A stretch of 25,070 nt of DNA. Origin: a virus. How positions within the stretch are numbered: the stretch's first letter is position 1; every line of letters starts with the position of its first letter. The stretch is from positions 1-25,070 of IMG/VR virus record IMGVR_UViG_3300030331_004397; one strand, given 5' to 3'. Below the pieces are notes generated by a model that did no database searches, was not told the DNA's origin, and saw nothing but the letters and a program-made list of their open reading frames with translations. Positions 15,164 through 21,021 of this stretch are shown one piece after another. Made by a program: the position numbers and the translations under genes.

Positions 15164-15373
15164 TTATTTTCTAATCAATCCACCTAACTTACCTTTCACA
15201 CTTGAAGGGTAGTGTTTTTCGTATTTCATAGAATGGTCTCCACCATAAGCATGTCCATACATTTTTTTAGACATTGCTTTTGATTCATCTCTTCTGTCTT
15301 TAAAAGACTGAGATTTTTTTCCGCGTCTTGCGCCTAAAGACTCATCGAGTCTATCGTTATAACCTTGTGCCAT
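15164..15373 (-). CDS. Small basic protein of 69 residues
   Basis: The product begins MAQGYNDRLDESLGARRGKK and is rich in Arg, Lys, Ser and His, with repeats of the type DRxDES (residues 7-12 and 26-31). It ends in a glycine-rich basic segment. I recall short proteins with the opening YNDRLDESLG in other phages, including pelagic ones, but no function. It is the first gene after a promoter box at 15403-15410, with a 30-nt leader. The internal DRLDES/DRRDES repeat suggests a tandem short motif. Confidence 0.7.
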   Translation of the reverse strand: MAQGYNDRLDESLGARRGKKSQSFKDRRDESKAMSKKMYGHAYGGDHSMKYEKHYPSSVKGKLGGLIRK

Positions 15374-15402
15374 AATTTTAGTTTTTTAAATAATTATAAA
15401 TA

Positions 15403-15410
15403 CAAATATA
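15403..15410 (-). promoter_or_regulatory. Bacteroidota-type -7 promoter box
   Basis: TATATTTG on the minus strand matches TAnnTTTG. It lies in a 50-bp non-coding gap, one of very few in the late region, about 30 nt before the start at 15373. The shared sequence TACTATATTTGT is also present at the 5097-5104 box. A -33 element is not obvious because the region lies at the end of the upstream gene. Confidence 0.55.
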
Positions 15411-15423
15411 GTAATATATTTTT

Positions 15424-15705
15424 TTAACATCTCCAGCGTCGTCTTGCTGCACATATTCTTTTTTCTGGTGTTTTAGAACAATTAATATTGTGCATTTTCA
15501 TTTGCCCAAGAGACCTTGAACAATAAGACTTTCTTCTTTTAGCCCTCATCTTGCTGGGCTTTTTTTCTGTAACAGCAGTTTTTAATTTAGAACCAGGATT
15601 TGCTCTACGATATGCAGCAACACCTTTCTCAGTCATGCCTGCACCAGCAGATGCTTTACGGAAGTTTCCTCCTTTACCTGTAGTTTTTGCTATATTTTTT
15701 GCCAT
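15424..15705 (-). CDS. Basic protein resembling the DUF6321 group
   Basis: The 93-residue protein starts MAKNIAKTTGKGGNFRKASA and continues with GAGMTEKGVAAYRRANPGSK, a pattern I recall from a domain of unknown function (DUF6321) found in phages and giant viruses. The C-terminal half is Arg/Cys-rich: SYCSRSLGQMKMHN, then CSKTPEKRICAARRRWRC, with four Cys that could bind metal. It abuts the upstream gene with a 1-nt overlap. It may bind DNA or RNA in the virion, in view of its charge; the role is unknown. Confidence 0.7.
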   Translation of the reverse strand: MAKNIAKTTGKGGNFRKASAGAGMTEKGVAAYRRANPGSKLKTAVTEKKPSKMRAKRRKSYCSRSLGQMKMHNINCSKTPEKRICAARRRWRC

Positions 15706-15971
15706 TACGAGTTTCTTACTTTTGCAGCTGGTGTATTAGAAACAAATTGTTTTCCTTTTCTGCCTGCAGCTTTTTTCTTTCGAGCTGTTTTAGCTAATTG
15801 TCTTTTTGATAAAGACCTTGCTTTTGCTAAGGGCAAACACCTATCGGGATTTTTTTTATTTTTTGACGTGCCACAGGGGCCTTTTATTTTTCCGTCACGA
15901 CCTATGCGGACCCAGTTTTGTTCACGCCATTTTTTTAATTCTCCCATTAGTGATGTGCATCTTTTTCCCAC
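15705..15971 (-). CDS. Basic protein resembling the DUF5872 group
   Basis: The 88-residue protein contains WREQNWVRIGRDGKIKGPCG at about residues 14-33, then TSKNKKNPDRCLPLAKARSL and a Lys/Arg-rich tail. This arrangement matches what I recall of DUF5872, a small domain known from viruses and phages. Two Cys bracket the central basic part. It overlaps the next gene upstream by 25 nt and the DUF6321-like gene by 1 nt; the two are often neighbours in marine phage contigs as far as I remember. Function is unknown, and binding to nucleic acid is inferred from charge. Confidence 0.72.
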   Translation of the reverse strand: MGKRCTSLMGELKKWREQNWVRIGRDGKIKGPCGTSKNKKNPDRCLPLAKARSLSKRQLAKTARKKKAAGRKGKQFVSNTPAAKVRNS

Positions 15972-16291
15972 GGTAGATTTCTATCGTGAGGATTAATTTT
16001 ACTATTAGGTATTACTTGTATTGGTGAATAAGGAGATGGTCTATAATAATAATTATTATGGTCAAACCTCATTTCTCCTCTTTTCATTTGATACAAATGG
16101 TCAACCTCATGTTTCACAGCTTTTCTTTTCAAAGCAGGAGACATGTCTTTTTCAATATCAATGACACCGTTAGGATTTATTTCTCCTAACGTAAATTTTC
16201 CAAGTTTTTTTTCTTTTACAATATAATCACCTGTCGAATACTTATCACTGAAATCTAAAACTTGCCCTAAAGTTTTAAGCTTAAATCCCAT
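15947..16291 (-). CDS. Small protein with HExxH motif
   Basis: The 114-residue protein has HEVDH at residues 61-65 within an otherwise helical segment (SPALKRKAVKHEVDHLYQMK), the hallmark of zinc metallopeptidases. A third ligand could be His78 (FDHNN) or the Asp/Glu residues after it. The N-terminus contains short strands (GDYIVKEKKLGKFTLGEINP), as in minimal ImmA/SprT-like folds. The C-terminus is Pro-rich and ends NLPWEKDAHH. It may be a protease for virion maturation or a metal-binding structural protein. It is bounded by overlaps on both sides (1 nt and 25 nt). Function is inferred from the motif only. Confidence 0.62.
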   Translation of the reverse strand: MGFKLKTLGQVLDFSDKYSTGDYIVKEKKLGKFTLGEINPNGVIDIEKDMSPALKRKAVKHEVDHLYQMKRGEMRFDHNNYYYRPSPYSPIQVIPNSKINPHDRNLPWEKDAHH

Positions 16292-17013
16292 TACTTCTTT
16301 TTCATTGACATTTTAGCTTTTTTCTTCATAGCCATTTTAGGTTTTTTATATGAAGCACTTACTTTAGCTTCTCCAGCTTTTCTTACCTTTTTAATTATAG
16401 CTTTTCTTTTTGCTAAACCTTTTTTGTTTACTGGCTTTTTCTTTACATTCTTTTTTCTTGCTTCGGTTAAAGACAGCTTAGGTTTTTTTGATTTCAAAAA
16501 TGCTCTTGCATCTTTTTCAAATCTTTTCTTTCCTTCTGGTGTGTCAGGATATTTCTTTTTATCTCTATCAGCAAAAGCTTCTTTTATAGTTACACCTAAA
16601 CCTAATTTTCTATTTTTATAGTTTTTTAATCTTTGTCCACCCAAGCCTTTTATTGCAGTCAATCCATAAGTAGCCACATCCATCATAGTATCAGTTACTT
16701 TTTTTGCTACTCTTTTTGTTTTTTTACTCACTTTAGGTTTTTTCATACCCATCATGGCTGGCTTCTTCATAGCCATCTTTGGCTCTTTGGTTTTCATAGC
16801 CATCATGGTTTTTTTCATACCACCCATTTTAGGCTTCTTCATCGCCATCTTAGGTTTCTTTTTCATAGAAAGCTTTGCTTTCTTTTTCATAATTTTTGCT
16901 TGAACTTCTTTTGGTAAAGAGTCAAACCCAGGATTCATCTTGGGATTTTTTGATTTCATTGCCATTGACATTTTTACTTTTTGAATGGCGTTTAACATAG
17001 GTTTTTTCATCAT
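16291..17013 (-). CDS. Met/Lys-rich repeat protein
   Basis: The 240-residue protein contains many copies of short motifs such as KPKMAMKKPKM, KPKMGGMKK and KAKMSMKKK, at about residues 40-95 and again at the C-terminus from 225. Met and Lys make up a very large part of these regions. The middle (about 100-200) is a more ordinary basic sequence with AYFADRDKKKYPD-like and TPEGKKRFEKDARAFL segments. The gene probably grew by slippage of short repeats. Such Lys-rich proteins often bind DNA, so a role in condensing the genome or entering the host with it is possible. No signal peptide or enzymatic motif is present. The start was taken at the first ATG. Confidence 0.7.
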   Translation of the reverse strand: MMKKPMLNAIQKVKMSMAMKSKNPKMNPGFDSLPKEVQAKIMKKKAKLSMKKKPKMAMKKPKMGGMKKTMMAMKTKEPKMAMKKPAMMGMKKPKVSKKTKRVAKKVTDTMMDVATYGLTAIKGLGGQRLKNYKNRKLGLGVTIKEAFADRDKKKYPDTPEGKKRFEKDARAFLKSKKPKLSLTEARKKNVKKKPVNKKGLAKRKAIIKKVRKAGEAKVSASYKKPKMAMKKKAKMSMKKK

Positions 17014-17019
17014 GACGTT

Positions 17020-17391
17020 TTATTTTTTACTTTTAGAACCCTTAGCGTAATTCGGGTCTTTACAATATTTACTTGCCGCCATATTTGCATACGCTGACGG
17101 GTATTTTTCAAAAGTTCTTTTTGCCCAAGCTATACCTGATGGGCATATACTTGCCTTCGGTTTTCTCATAGACATTTTACTTTTCTTTTTTGGTAGTGGA
17201 CCTCCGTCTCCTCCAAACTCTTTAAAGCCGTATTTGTCTTTTAATTGTTTTTTAGAAAGCTGACCACCATACGCTTTTTGTGTATTAAGCATTGCGCCTG
17301 CAACCCCAAGGGCACCTGCCGCTGCTTTCTTCCCAAATTTTTTTAGACCAGCTTTTAAGCCTTCTTTTATTACGTTTTTTTTTGTGCTCAT
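17020..17391 (-). CDS. Basic virion-type protein with conserved Cys C-terminus
   Basis: The 123-residue protein has a basic amphipathic N-terminus followed by an Ala/Gly helix (KFGKKAAAGALGVAGAMLNT), a middle part GGQLSKKQLKDKYGFKEFGG, then KKKSKMSMRKPKASICPSGI and AWAKRTFEKYPSAYANMAAS at about residues 80-110, ending in a Cys-containing segment. The C-terminal motif is one I recall from small phage and viral proteins. The KMSMRKPK segment resembles the repeats of the gene that follows. The gene ends 6 nt before the next start. Function is unknown; DNA or capsid binding is inferred from charge. Confidence 0.68.
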   Translation of the reverse strand: MSTKKNVIKEGLKAGLKKFGKKAAAGALGVAGAMLNTQKAYGGQLSKKQLKDKYGFKEFGGDGGPLPKKKSKMSMRKPKASICPSGIAWAKRTFEKYPSAYANMAASKYCKDPNYAKGSKSKK

Positions 17392-17394
17392 AAT

Positions 17395-17532
17395 TTATCT
17401 TCCTTGTCCTCTATATTTAGTTCCGCTATAATATTTTCCTGACTTCTGATTTGTATTTCTGTTTTTACTATGAATTCCTGGTCTTTTTTTTCGAGACCGA
17501 AACACATAGGTACTTACATTTTTACGAGCCAT
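17395..17532 (-). CDS. Short basic phage protein (45 aa), first gene of the late operon
   Basis: The 45-residue product, MARKNVSTYVFRSRKKRPGI at its start and RGQGR at its end, is a small Arg/Lys-rich protein of a type I recall in numerous phages of Bacteroidota and marine origin. The ATG at 17532 is 24 nt after the -7 box at 17556-17563 and lies inside the left arm of the dyad, so it should be the first gene transcribed leftwards. The frame is too short for most ORF filters but is supported by recall of the family and by promoter position. Function is unknown; its charge fits nucleic-acid or ribosome binding. Confidence 0.7.
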   Translation of the reverse strand: MARKNVSTYVFRSRKKRPGIHSKNRNTNQKSGKYYSGTKYRGQGR

Positions 17533-17544
17533 TTGATTTTATTA

Positions 17545-17552
17545 TATCTTTG
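17545..17552 (+). promoter_or_regulatory. Rightward -7 box for the winged-helix gene
   Basis: TATCTTTG matches TAnnTTTG and lies 34 nt before the ATG at 17587. A TTTG at 17532-17535 is too near (9 nt) to act as a normal -33 element, so the promoter may need an activator or be weak. Confidence 0.5.
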
Positions 17553-17555
17553 TAG

Positions 17556-17563
17556 CAAAGATA
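17556..17563 (-). promoter_or_regulatory. Leftward -7 box for the late operon
   Basis: On the minus strand TATCTTTG is 24 nt before the ATG at 17532. It is the mirror image of the rightward box, separated by three bases. A normally spaced -33 TTTG is missing, as in the opposite direction. Confidence 0.5.
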
Positions 17564-17586
17564 AATAATTTAATCAAATATATTTT

Positions 17587-18036
17587 ATGCCTATTATAGT
17601 ACGAAACACTTCTCGTAAACATCCCGAACATGATTATTTAAAATATTGGAAAGTAATTAAGTATTGGGCTAAAAGAAAATATAATATAACAACAGGTGAC
17701 TTAGAGCTTATGTTGTTTTTATATAGTGAACATTTATTTACAAAAACTAAATTTGAAGAATACAATGAGTTGATGTCTTGGAACACAAATAGGTTCTATG
17801 AACTTATAAAGAAAGGTTGGATTCACAAATGGAGAGCAAAAAAAGGAAATCAAGCTGCTTTGTATGAACTTACATTTACAGCAAAAAGAATGATAAGAAA
17901 TGTTTATGCTAAATTAAATGGAGATGATATTCCAGAAAACGCCACAAACAATCCTGTGTTTAAACACGATGTCAAGTATAGAGATAAGGTATATAGAAAT
18001 TACATGAAAAAAATAAACCGAGAAAATAGATTATAG
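17587..18036 (+). CDS. Winged-helix-like protein, candidate transcription regulator
   Basis: The 149-residue protein is basic and predicted to be helical with a short beta wing. Residues 35-105 fit a MarR-like winged helix: helix GDLELMLFLYSEHLF, a recognition-type helix in ELMSWNTNRFYELIKKGWIH, then a wing KWRAKKGNQAALYELTFT and a following helix TAKRMIRNVYAKLNG. It is the only plus-strand gene in the left 20 kb, read from a promoter that overlaps that of the late operon. Autoregulation and control of late genes are therefore likely inferences. The end converges on GroES, with stop codons overlapping in TTATAG. It contains one GTTTAAAC site at 17958-17965. Confidence 0.6.
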   Translation: MPIIVRNTSRKHPEHDYLKYWKVIKYWAKRKYNITTGDLELMLFLYSEHLFTKTKFEEYNELMSWNTNRFYELIKKGWIHKWRAKKGNQAALYELTFTAKRMIRNVYAKLNGDDIPENATNNPVFKHDVKYRDKVYRNYMKKINRENRL

Positions 18037-18288
18037 TACTACTACTACATCTCTTTCTTCTATAACTGTATATGTGTTGTCTTCGATAACCATAGAATGT
18101 CCAGCTGCTTTATCAAATAATATAACATCATTTTTTTTTACAGTCTCAACATTTGTTCCTGGATTAACAACTAAGGCTTTATGATATCTAAGTGAAGACA
18201 TGTCTTCATTTGATAACAAAAGTCCTGACTTTGTTTTATACTCTTCGTTTATTTTTTTTATAACTATATACTTATTTACTGCTTGCAT
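18031..18288 (-). CDS. groES: Co-chaperonin GroES
   Basis: The 85-residue protein caps the GroEL ring. The start MQAVNKYIVIKKI and mobile-loop region KTKSGLLLSNEDMS, followed by KALVVNPGTNVETVKKNDVI, LFDKAAGHSMVIEDNTYTVI and the final EERDVVVVL, follow the GroES layout in order. It is somewhat shorter than the bacterial 95-97 residues. A frame extends back to 18315, but the ATG at 18288 matches the known N-terminus and is preferred. It overlaps the small gene upstream by 17 nt. The GroEL gene lies three genes upstream in the same operon, so the phage probably supplies its own matched pair. Host origin is possible but divergent. Confidence 0.88.
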   Translation of the reverse strand: MQAVNKYIVIKKINEEYKTKSGLLLSNEDMSSLRYHKALVVNPGTNVETVKKNDVILFDKAAGHSMVIEDNTYTVIEERDVVVVL

Positions 18289-18403
18289 AAGTTTTTTCTT
18301 TTGAAGAAACAACATATCCTTTGCTTTGTAAAAACTTGATAGCTTTTTCTATCTCTCTTTGTTCTTGTCTAAACTCTTCAAATATTTGATTATATATTGC
18401 CAT
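18272..18403 (-). CDS. Small 43-residue protein between GroEL and GroES
   Basis: The frame starts with ATG at 18403 and reads MAIYNQIFEEFRQEQREIEK followed by AIKFLQSKGYVVSSKEKTYA. It is a charged helical peptide with a coiled-coil look. It overlaps the upstream 86-residue gene by 14 nt and GroES by 17 nt, in the way these phage genes are packed. A similar short helical protein with ending KGYVV is common in phages, but its role is unknown. Confidence 0.6.
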   Translation of the reverse strand: MAIYNQIFEEFRQEQREIEKAIKFLQSKGYVVSSKEKTYASSK

Positions 18404-18650
18404 AATAATGGTTTTTAGTTTCTATTAATTTAAATCTTTTTCCCTTCTCTATCCTTCGACTATCCTTAAAATAATTATTCAAGTCGATTGTATTTTTTTT
18501 AAATAGTTTATCTAAGAATACTTTTTGTTTGTATTCAGTTATAAAACTAATTGTTGAATCTTCTGAAATTGGTTTTAATGGATAACCTTTAATACCTTTC
18601 ATTGGCTTCATGCCAAAAAATTTTCTTATATCATTCTTTAACTCTGGCAT
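18390..18650 (-). CDS. Hypothetical protein in chaperonin operon
   Basis: The 86-residue product, starting MPELKNDIRKFFGMKPMKGI, is basic with no known domain that I can recognise. It contains KPMKGIKGYPLKPISEDST followed by a helical stretch. Its start overlaps the GroEL stop by 20 nt and its stop overlaps the small gene downstream, so it belongs to the GroEL-GroES transcript. A role in chaperonin function or substrate delivery would be a guess. Confidence 0.62.
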   Translation of the reverse strand: MPELKNDIRKFFGMKPMKGIKGYPLKPISEDSTISFITEYKQKVFLDKLFKKNTIDLNNYFKDSRRIEKGKRFKLIETKNHYYGNI

Positions 18651-20229
18651 GTGTTACTATTGCATTAGTTGATAATATTGTTGCCGCCACACTACTTGAA
18701 TTTATTAAAGCATTCTTTGTAACCTTCAAAGGGTCAATAACACCGAGCTTATATAAATCTCCAAACTTTTCATTTTTTACATCAAACCCATAGTTCTTTT
18801 TCTTATCATTTATTTCTGATAAAATATTTTCAGGATTGATGCCTGCATTTTCTAATATTTGTATTAGTGGTTGAACGATTGCTTCTCTTACTATATTACA
18901 TGCTGTATTATAGTCAGCATCTTTACCATTACTTACTATAGTTTTAGAAGCATTATACAAAGCAAGTCCAGCACCAGCTACGATACCCTCTTCTAATGCA
19001 GAACGTACTGCACATACCGAGTCATCGACTCGGTCAAATTTTTCTTTTTGTTCTACATCAGAGTTACCACCAACGTAGATACACCCGATAGCTCCAGCTA
19101 AGCTGGCTATTCTTTCATCTATAAACTTTCTTTCTTGTGGTGTTTCAGTATTTTGTTTCTGTATTCGTAGTTCAGCTATTCTCAATAATAATTCTTCACT
19201 TGGTTCAGTATTAGTAATGAGAACAGAATTAGATTTACCTACAATTATTTTATCAGCACTTCCTAAGTCAGCTTCTGATAATGTAGATAAATCATCTCCA
19301 GTTTTTTCTGACAGATACTTTGCGCCTAATGTCAAAGCTATGTCTTGCATCAGCTCATGTTTTTTATAACCAAAGGAAGGAGTCGGTATATTACATAGCT
19401 TCAAACCATTTCTTACGACATTGGCTGCAAGTGTATTTACCACATTCGTTCCGCAGTCAGCGATTATAAGCAAGGTCTCGCTTTTTTGAATAATAGGTTT
19501 TAGTACACTTTCTATTTGAAGTATGTTATTAATGTCTTGGTCACAGACAAGCACCCTAACATTTTCTAATATACACTCGTCCTTCTTTTGATTATTTATA
19601 AATAGGTTAGATGAATATCCTCTGTCTACTTTGATACCGTTAGTTACTTCAGCAAATGTCTCATGGTTTTGAGAACGCTCCACGGTAACTATTCCATCAT
19701 TACCAACTTTCTGATATGCGTCAAATATTAACTTACCTATCTCTGCATCATTGTTGGCTGATATCTTAGCAACATCTAATAGACTACTCTTTGTAATCTT
19801 CTTTGAATTTTTTTCTAAATATTTTACAACATCTTTTACAATGTTATTAATATGTCTAACCACTTGTGTGGTATTATTATTTGGTATCATATACTTAAGA
19901 CCCGCCTTGACAAAGGCTTCAGCCAATACGATTGCTGTTGTTGTTCCATCACCAGCTGAGTTAGCTGTACGATTGGAAGCGTCTTTCATTATTTGTATTG
20001 CTATATTTTCTACAGGGTCATCTAAAAAAATACTACGAGCTACGGTTACTCCATCTTTAGTAATGGTCATTCCGCTAAGATGCTCGGTGCTTTCTATTAT
20101 AACTGTTTGCCCGCGTGGGCCTAATGTAGATTTAACTGCGTTGGAAATCTTTTCTATTCCTGATATTAATTTTTGTCTTCCTTCAGAATCAAAATGAAGA
20201 TTCTTTGGAATGTAACCTTGCTTACTCAT
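18631..20229 (-). CDS. groEL: Phage-encoded chaperonin GroEL
   Basis: The 532-residue protein is a group I chaperonin, forming rings that fold client proteins with ATP. Equatorial ATP-site motifs are in place: TLGPRG at residues 35-40, TKDGVTVA at 57-64, AGDGTTTA at 92-99, and near the end VDDSVCAVRSALEEGIVAGA with the conserved Asp. The apical segment is divergent, and the usual Gly-Gly-Met tail is absent; the protein ends NAIVTHARVKE. The length is close to the usual 540-550. The N-terminus MSKQGYIPKNLHF also differs from host proteins. A Bacteroidota-type promoter with both elements precedes it. Phage GroELs are known, and this one probably folds virion proteins such as capsid or fibres. 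Confidence 0.93.
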   Translation of the reverse strand: MSKQGYIPKNLHFDSEGRQKLISGIEKISNAVKSTLGPRGQTVIIESTEHLSGMTITKDGVTVARSIFLDDPVENIAIQIMKDASNRTANSAGDGTTTAIVLAEAFVKAGLKYMIPNNNTTQVVRHINNIVKDVVKYLEKNSKKITKSSLLDVAKISANNDAEIGKLIFDAYQKVGNDGIVTVERSQNHETFAEVTNGIKVDRGYSSNLFINNQKKDECILENVRVLVCDQDINNILQIESVLKPIIQKSETLLIIADCGTNVVNTLAANVVRNGLKLCNIPTPSFGYKKHELMQDIALTLGAKYLSEKTGDDLSTLSEADLGSADKIIVGKSNSVLITNTEPSEELLLRIAELRIQKQNTETPQERKFIDERIASLAGAIGCIYVGGNSDVEQKEKFDRVDDSVCAVRSALEEGIVAGAGLALYNASKTIVSNGKDADYNTACNIVREAIVQPLIQILENAGINPENILSEINDKKKNYGFDVKNEKFGDLYKLGVIDPLKVTKNALINSSSVAATILSTNAIVTHARVKE

Positions 20230-20254
20230 TTTATTTAATTTAATTAGAACTTTT

Positions 20255-20285
20255 CAAATATACAAATTGTGACGAACATGACAAA
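20255..20285 (-). promoter_or_regulatory. Promoter of the groEL operon
   Basis: On the minus strand there is a -33 TTTG (20282-20285), a 19-nt spacer and a -7 TATATTTG (20255-20262), a full match to the Bacteroidota promoter TTTG-N19-TAnnTTTG. The -7 box lies 25 nt before the start at 20229. The spacer contains GTCATGTTCGTCACA, which matches the ATGAC boxes further upstream. Confidence 0.75.
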
Positions 20286-20450
20286 TCTTTTTTTACAAAT
20301 TTACATATATATATTTTTCTTTTTTATATATATTATATTTATATTATTTTATTATTTAGTTCGTCATAGTCGTCATAAAATAAATAAGTAAATGAAAATC
20401 AAGAAGTTACACAAAAGTATATTGTCATATTATTGTCATGTTTATGACAA
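20269..20450. promoter_or_regulatory. Cluster of GTCAT/ATGAC boxes upstream of groEL
   Basis: The 180 bp upstream of groEL hold several GTCAT boxes. These are an ATGAC at about 20278 (in GAACATGACA), two tandem CGTCATA copies at 20362-20379, two 11-bp tandem copies of ATTGTCATrTT at 20421-20442, and a perfect dyad TTGTCAT-GTTT-ATGACAA at 20433-20450. Between them lies a 58-bp stretch of almost pure A/T (20300-20357). This could be an operator array for groEL or part of an origin. Confidence 0.5.
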
Positions 20451-20478
20451 AAAAAAAGAGTTTCAATTAAGAAACTCT
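20449..20478 (-). terminator. Rho-independent terminator of the 65-residue gene
   Basis: On the minus strand an 8-bp stem, AGAGTTTC-TTAATT-GAAACTCT, is followed directly by a run of nine T. The hairpin occupies 20457-20478 and the T-run 20449-20457. It lies 44 nt after the stop of the gene at 20522-20719 and separates this gene from groEL. Confidence 0.82.
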
Positions 20479-20521
20479 CTTTCACTCAAATCAAAACAGA
20501 ACAAATAGGGAAATTTGTTTT

Positions 20522-20719
20522 TTAAAATTCTAACTGTCTGAAGTTCTTCTTATCTTCTGCAAGTTGAATACCTTCAGCAATTTGATTAATTTTTCTATCG
20601 TTTTTTACAGACCTTGCTATAGAAGCTGCTCTTGCAATTCCTGATTGGCTATCAGGCCTGTCGTTTATTAGCCTACCATTTCTGATGTATAGACCGTCTA
20701 CATAATTATTTGAACTCAT
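20522..20719 (-). CDS. Small basic/helical protein, own promoter and terminator
   Basis: The 65-residue product begins MSSNNYVDGLYIRNGRLIND and continues RPDSQSGIARAASIARSVKN, with a helical charged C-terminus. It is a one-gene unit with a -7 box 17 nt upstream (20736-20743) and a strong terminator downstream. No domain is recognised. The separate transcription unit next to the origin-like region suggests an early or regulatory role; a small DNA-binding protein is possible because of the Arg/Lys/Asn-rich sequence, but no helix-turn-helix can be named. Confidence 0.68.
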   Translation of the reverse strand: MSSNNYVDGLYIRNGRLINDRPDSQSGIARAASIARSVKNDRKINQIAEGIQLAEDKKNFRQLEF

Positions 20720-20735
20720 GACTTATAATTTTTAT

Positions 20736-20743
20736 CAAAGATA
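20736..20743 (-). promoter_or_regulatory. Bacteroidota-type -7 box
   Basis: TATCTTTG on the minus strand lies 16 nt before the ATG at 20719, giving a very short leader. It is identical to the boxes at 17545, 17556 and 21192. A -33 TTTG is not found at 17-21 nt. Confidence 0.5.
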
Positions 20744-20886
20744 ATAAATTTTTATTAGATATCTGGAGGTTGAGGGTAATACCCCATTATACGATTGCCA
20801 CCCCCCTAACAGAAAGTCAAAATAAAATGCACGTCAAAACAAATTTTAAAAATTTTTTGCCAGATTTTTTAGCTTTTTTGCAGGGC

Positions 20887-20978
20887 GTTTAAACGGGGTC
20901 AAGGTCGAGCGCGAAAGCGGGCGCGCTGTTTAAACATGGTGAGGGTCTGAGCGTTTAAACGGGGTGAGGGTTGGGGGA
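20887..20978 (+). repeat. Iteron-like direct repeats with GTTTAAAC
   Basis: Three direct repeats start at 20887, 20928 and 20953. Each opens with GTTTAAAC and continues with a form of GGGGTGAGGGTCTGAGC: GGGGTCAAGGTCGAGC, ATGGTGAGGGTCTGAGC and GGGGTGAGGGTTGGGG. Spacing is 41 and 25 bp. A hairpin AGCGCG-N8-CGCGCT (20908-20927) lies between the first two. This looks like iterons of a replication origin. Confidence 0.55.
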
Positions 20979-21021
20979 AGGTTTGACGTTTTTTGTTTGA
21001 AGACACAAAAAGAATTCCCCC
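20973..21021. repeat. Nested 7+7 bp inverted repeat
   Basis: GGGGGAA at 20973-20979 pairs with TTCCCCC at 21015-21021, and inside it TTTTTGT at 20990-20996 pairs with ACAAAAA at 21005-21011, leaving an 8-nt apical loop. The two stems are separated by an asymmetric internal loop. It could form a cruciform or a hairpin in RNA. Confidence 0.55.

Larger units (their letters stand above)
17531..17579. promoter_or_regulatory. Near-symmetric dyad over the divergent promoters
   Basis: Two nested inverted repeats share almost the same centre. The inner one is TATCTTTG, TAG, CAAAGATA at 17545-17563; the outer one is ATTTGATT at 17531-17538 and AATCAAAT at 17572-17579. The inner arms are themselves the two -7 boxes, so a dimeric repressor here could block both the late leftward operon and the rightward winged-helix gene. 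The winged-helix protein encoded immediately to the right is the obvious candidate, by inference. Confidence 0.6.
20230..20521. other. Non-coding region between groEL and the 65-residue gene
   Basis: About 290 bp with no convincing gene. Besides the groEL promoter, the GTCAT boxes and the terminator described separately, it holds a very AT-rich, easily melted tract at 20300-20357. A 38-codon plus-strand frame from 20392 overlaps the terminator and dyad and looks accidental. Confidence 0.6.

Noticed and set aside
16424-16917. Plus-strand frames of 65 and 94 codons opposite the Met/Lys-rich gene
   Set aside because: Phe/His-rich products arise from antisense AAG/AAA and ATG codons; the minus-strand gene fits the operon.
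20392-20508. Plus-strand 38-codon frame near the GTCAT boxes
   Set aside because: It covers the terminator and dyad of the minus-strand gene and has no promoter.
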